Of a stretch of 64,000 bases of DNA, positions 61,689 through 64,000 are shown in pieces. The first letter of the stretch is position 1; each line of letters begins with the position of its first letter. This DNA is from Shewanella metallivivens (lineage in GTDB: Bacteria > Pseudomonadota > Gammaproteobacteria > Enterobacterales > Shewanellaceae): positions 1 through 64,000 of the forward strand of contig NZ_JAQQPZ010000004.1 of the NCBI RefSeq assembly GCF_028750675.1. The letters are read 5' to 3'. A program made the position numbers and the translations under genes. The notes beneath the pieces were generated by a model. That model made no database searches, was not told the DNA's origin, and saw only the letters and a program-made list of their open reading frames with translations.

Positions 61689-62975
61689 TTAAACCCTAAG
61701 CTGCCACATTTCAAATGCTTCTTGGCACAGCTGTTCTCTAAACTTAGGGTGAGCAATGTCAATTAATGCCCGAGCTCGTTCACGTAATGATTTAGCGCGT
61801 AAATATGCACAACCATACTCGGTAACAATATAATGAACATGGGCTCGAGTCGTCACAACGCCCGCTCCCGGAGAGAGTACTGTCGCAATCCGTGAAACAG
61901 TGCCGTTAGCGGCTGTGCTAGGAAGAGCAATAACAGAACGCCCCCCCTCCGACAGTCCTGCGCCACGAATAAAGTCCATTTGCCCGCCCACGCCAGAGTA
62001 TATTTTTGTCCCCAAAGAATCGGCACAAACCTGGCCCGATATATCGACTTGTAGCGCAGAGTTTATTGACATGACATTAGGGTTTTTACGAATGATAGCC
62101 GTGTCATTAACCTGTTCAATATCCATAAAGATCACTGACGGATTATCATCGACAAAATCGTAAAGTCGTTGACTACCAAGTGCAAAACCCGTCACGGTTT
62201 TACCTGGGTGTACTTTTTTAAGGCTATTATTTATCACCCCTAACTCAACTAAATTCAGTACACCATCTGAAAACAACTCAGTATGTACACCTAAGTTTTT
62301 ATGCTGTGTTAAGCACGACAACACAGCATCAGGAATGGCACCAATGCCCATTTGTAAACAATCACCATCGCGCACTAACTGAGCCACATGCTGGCCAATT
62401 GCTTGACTGGTTTTATCACTCGAATTAATTAAATGTTGCGGTAATGGCATGCTCTGTTCAAAAACCGCAGCCAACTTGTTGTAGTGAATAAATCCATCAC
62501 CATGAGTACGGGGCATCATAGGATTAATATGAGCAATAATTTTACCCGCCACCTGACAAGCTGCGAGTGTGGCCTCAACCGAGATCCCTAAAGAACAAAT
62601 ACCATGCTTGTCTGGCGGCGACACTTGGATAATAGCGGTATCAATTTTTTGCTCGCCCGAACGAAATAACTTAGGCACTTCAGACAAAAAAATCGGTACA
62701 TAATCAGCTTCACCTTGCTGTAAAAGCTCACGCGTTGGTGCGCCACCAAAATAGCAGCGATGACGAATATGCGGTTTTAAATGATCAGCGCTCAATGATT
62801 CGGCCCGCTCAGTATGCAACTGTAGCAAGGTCAACCCTTGCTTTGTTAAGGCATGCAGTGCCAGTGCATCGAGCAATACCTTTGGCGTGGCTCCCATAGA
62901 ATGAGTCCATAAGGTTTCATTGCTTTCAATTAACGAAACTGCTTCTAACGCACTGTGGCAAATAATGGGTGTCAT
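61689..62975 (-). CDS. Acetyl-CoA hydrolase/transferase family protein (4-hydroxybutyrate CoA-transferase-like)
   Basis: 428 residues from ATG at 62975. Class I CoA-transferase fold: N-terminal domain with PPDKHGICSLGISVEATLA and C-terminal domain with LQMGIGAIPDAVLSCL, HTELFSDGVLNLVELG (catalytic Glu in TELFSDG, ~residue 235), and GGQMDFIRGAGLSEGGRSVIALPS (quoted by GGQMDFIRGA and RSVIALPS). TTRAHVHYIVTEYGCAYLRAKSLRERA completes the acetyl-CoA hydrolase C-terminal signature. It exchanges CoA between acetyl-CoA and a carboxylic acid. Isolated gene; substrate not determinable. Confidence 0.88.
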   Translation of the reverse strand: MTPIICHSALEAVSLIESNETLWTHSMGATPKVLLDALALHALTKQGLTLLQLHTERAESLSADHLKPHIRHRCYFGGAPTRELLQQGEADYVPIFLSEVPKLFRSGEQKIDTAIIQVSPPDKHGICSLGISVEATLAACQVAGKIIAHINPMMPRTHGDGFIHYNKLAAVFEQSMPLPQHLINSSDKTSQAIGQHVAQLVRDGDCLQMGIGAIPDAVLSCLTQHKNLGVHTELFSDGVLNLVELGVINNSLKKVHPGKTVTGFALGSQRLYDFVDDNPSVIFMDIEQVNDTAIIRKNPNVMSINSALQVDISGQVCADSLGTKIYSGVGGQMDFIRGAGLSEGGRSVIALPSTAANGTVSRIATVLSPGAGVVTTRAHVHYIVTEYGCAYLRAKSLRERARALIDIAHPKFREQLCQEAFEMWQLRV

Positions 62976-63295
62976 CAATATAACTCAAGGTAATTAAGCT
63001 ACTTGTAGTGTAAGGAGGAACATCAAGATTTAATAGTTTTTAGCGCAAAGTCGCAGAGTTAATCGCAACAGTTGAGAATGATATCAACCAAATGAATTAT
63101 TTGAGAGGTCTGCCACAGACTAGCCATTAATCATTCACCATCGCTAATCCCAATAAATTTTCGAGTTATCGGTGATGGGTGATTCGCTGCGGCATAAGCA
63201 CAATAAAAACACAGTAGAAAGGACACTAAAACAATAGTTGATGCATCCAATCTATTGGAAAGTTAAATAGACTCGATGACTCGCAGCACATTGCG
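62976..63295. other. Non-coding spacer upstream of the CoA-transferase gene
   Basis: About 320 bases. It should hold the CoA-transferase promoter. A loose inverted pair (ATTCACCATCG ... CGGTGATGGGTGAT, ~63131-63184) is visible; no gene seen. Confidence 0.45.
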
Positions 63296-63333
63296 GAGTG
63301 AGCTGGGCTTATTTGTTTAAGCCCAGCTCACTC
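63296..63333. terminator. Perfect 16-bp inverted repeat after the CigR-like gene
   Basis: GAGTGAGCTGGGCTTA / TAAGCCCAGCTCACTC with a six-base loop, 17 bases from the stop of the minus-strand gene. There is no T-run on either side; it may be a Rho-dependent 3' end or protective hairpin. Confidence 0.6.
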
Positions 63334-63350
63334 AAGTTGATGATTTAATC

Positions 63351-63836
63351 TTAAAAGATATCATTAAGGTCTTGGATTGCGTCAATCACCATACCAGTAC
63401 CTATGCTAATCAATAGCAAATCGGCCCCTACACGGACAATTTTTTGCCCTTCAGGTATGCGACCTAATTGCACGATCAGCTCTGGTTGCACATCATAATA
63501 AATCACATCAGAGGGTAAAGGCTGACCTTTACGCCATTTTTTTACTTTTCCAGGCGCTTTACAGCCATTGTTTTTCTTCGCTAATCCTGGTGGGCAACTC
63601 TTTGCATCACGACGGGCATAATAGTAATTATTAATAATGACTTTACGATCAGCATTAAAGTAAACCTTATTGTTATCATCTTTATCGTGATTTTTATTTT
63701 TTTCATATTTTTCAGACTTGTGTTTACTGTCATCGTCTTTCGAGTCGTTATCTTTTGCAAAGCTAGCTCCCGTAAAACACAGCAAAGTGGTGCTTAACAA
63801 CATTAACGGCAAAAACTGTAGATTCATTTGAGCCAA
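63351..63836 (-). CDS. CigR/RcnB-like exported protein
   Basis: 161 residues (start M1 or the Met at position 4). The signal peptide ends at SFA (~residue 27), followed by a highly charged Asp/Lys/Ser/His stretch (~28-58) and the conserved domain with SCPPGLAKKNNGCKAPGKVKKWRKGQPLP and YVQ-type strands (quoted by CPPGLAKKNNGC), then KIVRVGADLLLISIGTGMVIDAI with a hydrophobic end. This is the RcnB/CigR-like family of periplasmic or inner-membrane proteins. It follows a truncated minus-strand gene by 33 bases and may be in its operon. Confidence 0.8.
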   Translation of the reverse strand: MAQMNLQFLPLMLLSTTLLCFTGASFAKDNDSKDDDSKHKSEKYEKNKNHDKDDNNKVYFNADRKVIINNYYYARRDAKSCPPGLAKKNNGCKAPGKVKKWRKGQPLPSDVIYYDVQPELIVQLGRIPEGQKIVRVGADLLLISIGTGMVIDAIQDLNDIF

Positions 63837-63869
63837 TCCTTAAACGATATAACAAAATGTGTGGCACGA

Positions 63870-64000
63870 CTATTTTGGCGTTAGCGCCAACTGAGAGAAC
63901 AATATCCCAGCCCACCCATGTTGCATAAATTGACGAATATTTTGATGGTCATCTCCTTGCGGTGTGGCAACCACATCACGATAATGTTGACCAAATAACT
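63870..64000 (-). CDS. C-terminal end of an unidentified gene (continues beyond window)
   Basis: An open minus-strand frame enters from the right edge and ends in TAG at 63870. The 43 visible residues (beginning LFGQHYRDVVATPQGDD and ending SQLALTPK) are protein-like and uninterrupted. Upstream of the CigR-like gene in the same direction. Too short to assign a family. Confidence 0.6.
   Translation of the reverse strand, partial: LFGQHYRDVVATPQGDDHQNIRQFMQHGWAGILFSQLALTPK

Noticed and set aside
1..64000. tRNA, rRNA, tmRNA genes, prophage or replication origin
   Set aside because: No cloverleaf with a T-loop GGTTCRAATCC, no rRNA sequence, no phage structural genes and no DnaA-box cluster were recognised by eye; a covariance-model search would be needed to exclude small RNAs.

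Overview
The window looks like chromosome from a marine or psychrotolerant Shewanella, close to the S. frigidimarina / S. livingstonensis group. The evidence is two tandem ten-haem OmcA/MtrC-type outer-membrane cytochromes, an apparent chromosomal subclass B1 metallo-beta-lactamase of the kind described from those two species (SFB-1, SLB-1), moderate-to-low GC, and gammaproteobacterial housekeeping genes (valS, glnD, metH, trxC, cobalamin genes). This assignment is inferred from gene content; no search was run.

Layout. 1-3.9 kb: 3' end of valS, a small SEC-C protein and a POT-type transporter, each ending in a clear terminator. 3.9-10.7 kb: a repeat-rich spacer, two paralogous decahaem lipoprotein cytochromes and a LysR regulator. 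10.7-16.6 kb: rsuA-like gene, a glnD homologue, a MITE-like element, and small genes. 16.8-24.7 kb: a minus-strand cassette of HlyD-like adaptor, small membrane protein, ABC ATPase, two FtsX/MacB-type permeases, NtrC-type response regulator and histidine kinase. A -24/-12 (sigma-54) promoter and TGTCCG/CGGACA dyads lie in front of it. 25-31.6 kb: btuF, a DUF2235 hydrolase, an isochorismatase-like hydrolase, then a sulfotransferase and an Asp/Asn beta-hydroxylase that both end in SecA-like SEC-C tails, and a convergent TPR-sulfotransferase. 31.8-36 kb: AarF-type kinase, B1 metallo-beta-lactamase, VOC protein, a second inverted copy of the MITE, a secreted protein of unknown function, and a heptamer repeat. 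36-42.4 kb: RluA-type synthase with a long N-terminal extension, lipoprotein, 2OG-Fe(II) oxygenase, aldehyde dehydrogenase with divergent HxlR regulator, and a periplasmic solute-binding protein. 42.4-45.3 kb: a small island with dispersed repeats and an ATPase/HNH pair that resembles a Septu (PtuAB) anti-phage system. 45.6-51.7 kb: cobalamin uptake and salvage genes behind a compact cobalamin riboswitch. 51.7-55.7 kb: metH with an apparent MetJ operator. 55.8-64 kb: DUF3465 and ClpP-like lipoprotein pair, trxC, PH-domain protein, RAYT-type transposase, orphan pilin, YitT protein, CoA-transferase, CigR/RcnB-like protein and a truncated gene at the edge.

How the parts connect. The B12 uptake and assembly genes (btuF, btuD, btuC, cobT, cobS, cobU, cobO, cobC-like) supply the cofactor used by the adjacent MetH. 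The cytochromes are probable terminal reductases or electron conduits on the cell surface. The HlyD/ABC/FtsX cassette has its own two-component system and a matching sigma-54 control region.

The most promising candidates for undescribed biology are four: the SEC-C-tagged sulfotransferase/hydroxylase pair, which may modify nascent or exported proteins; the sigma-54-controlled efflux cassette with its regulatory DNA; the compact B12 riboswitch followed by a 17-codon leader ORF that overlaps the btuD start; and the TA-flanked MITE present in two inverted copies.
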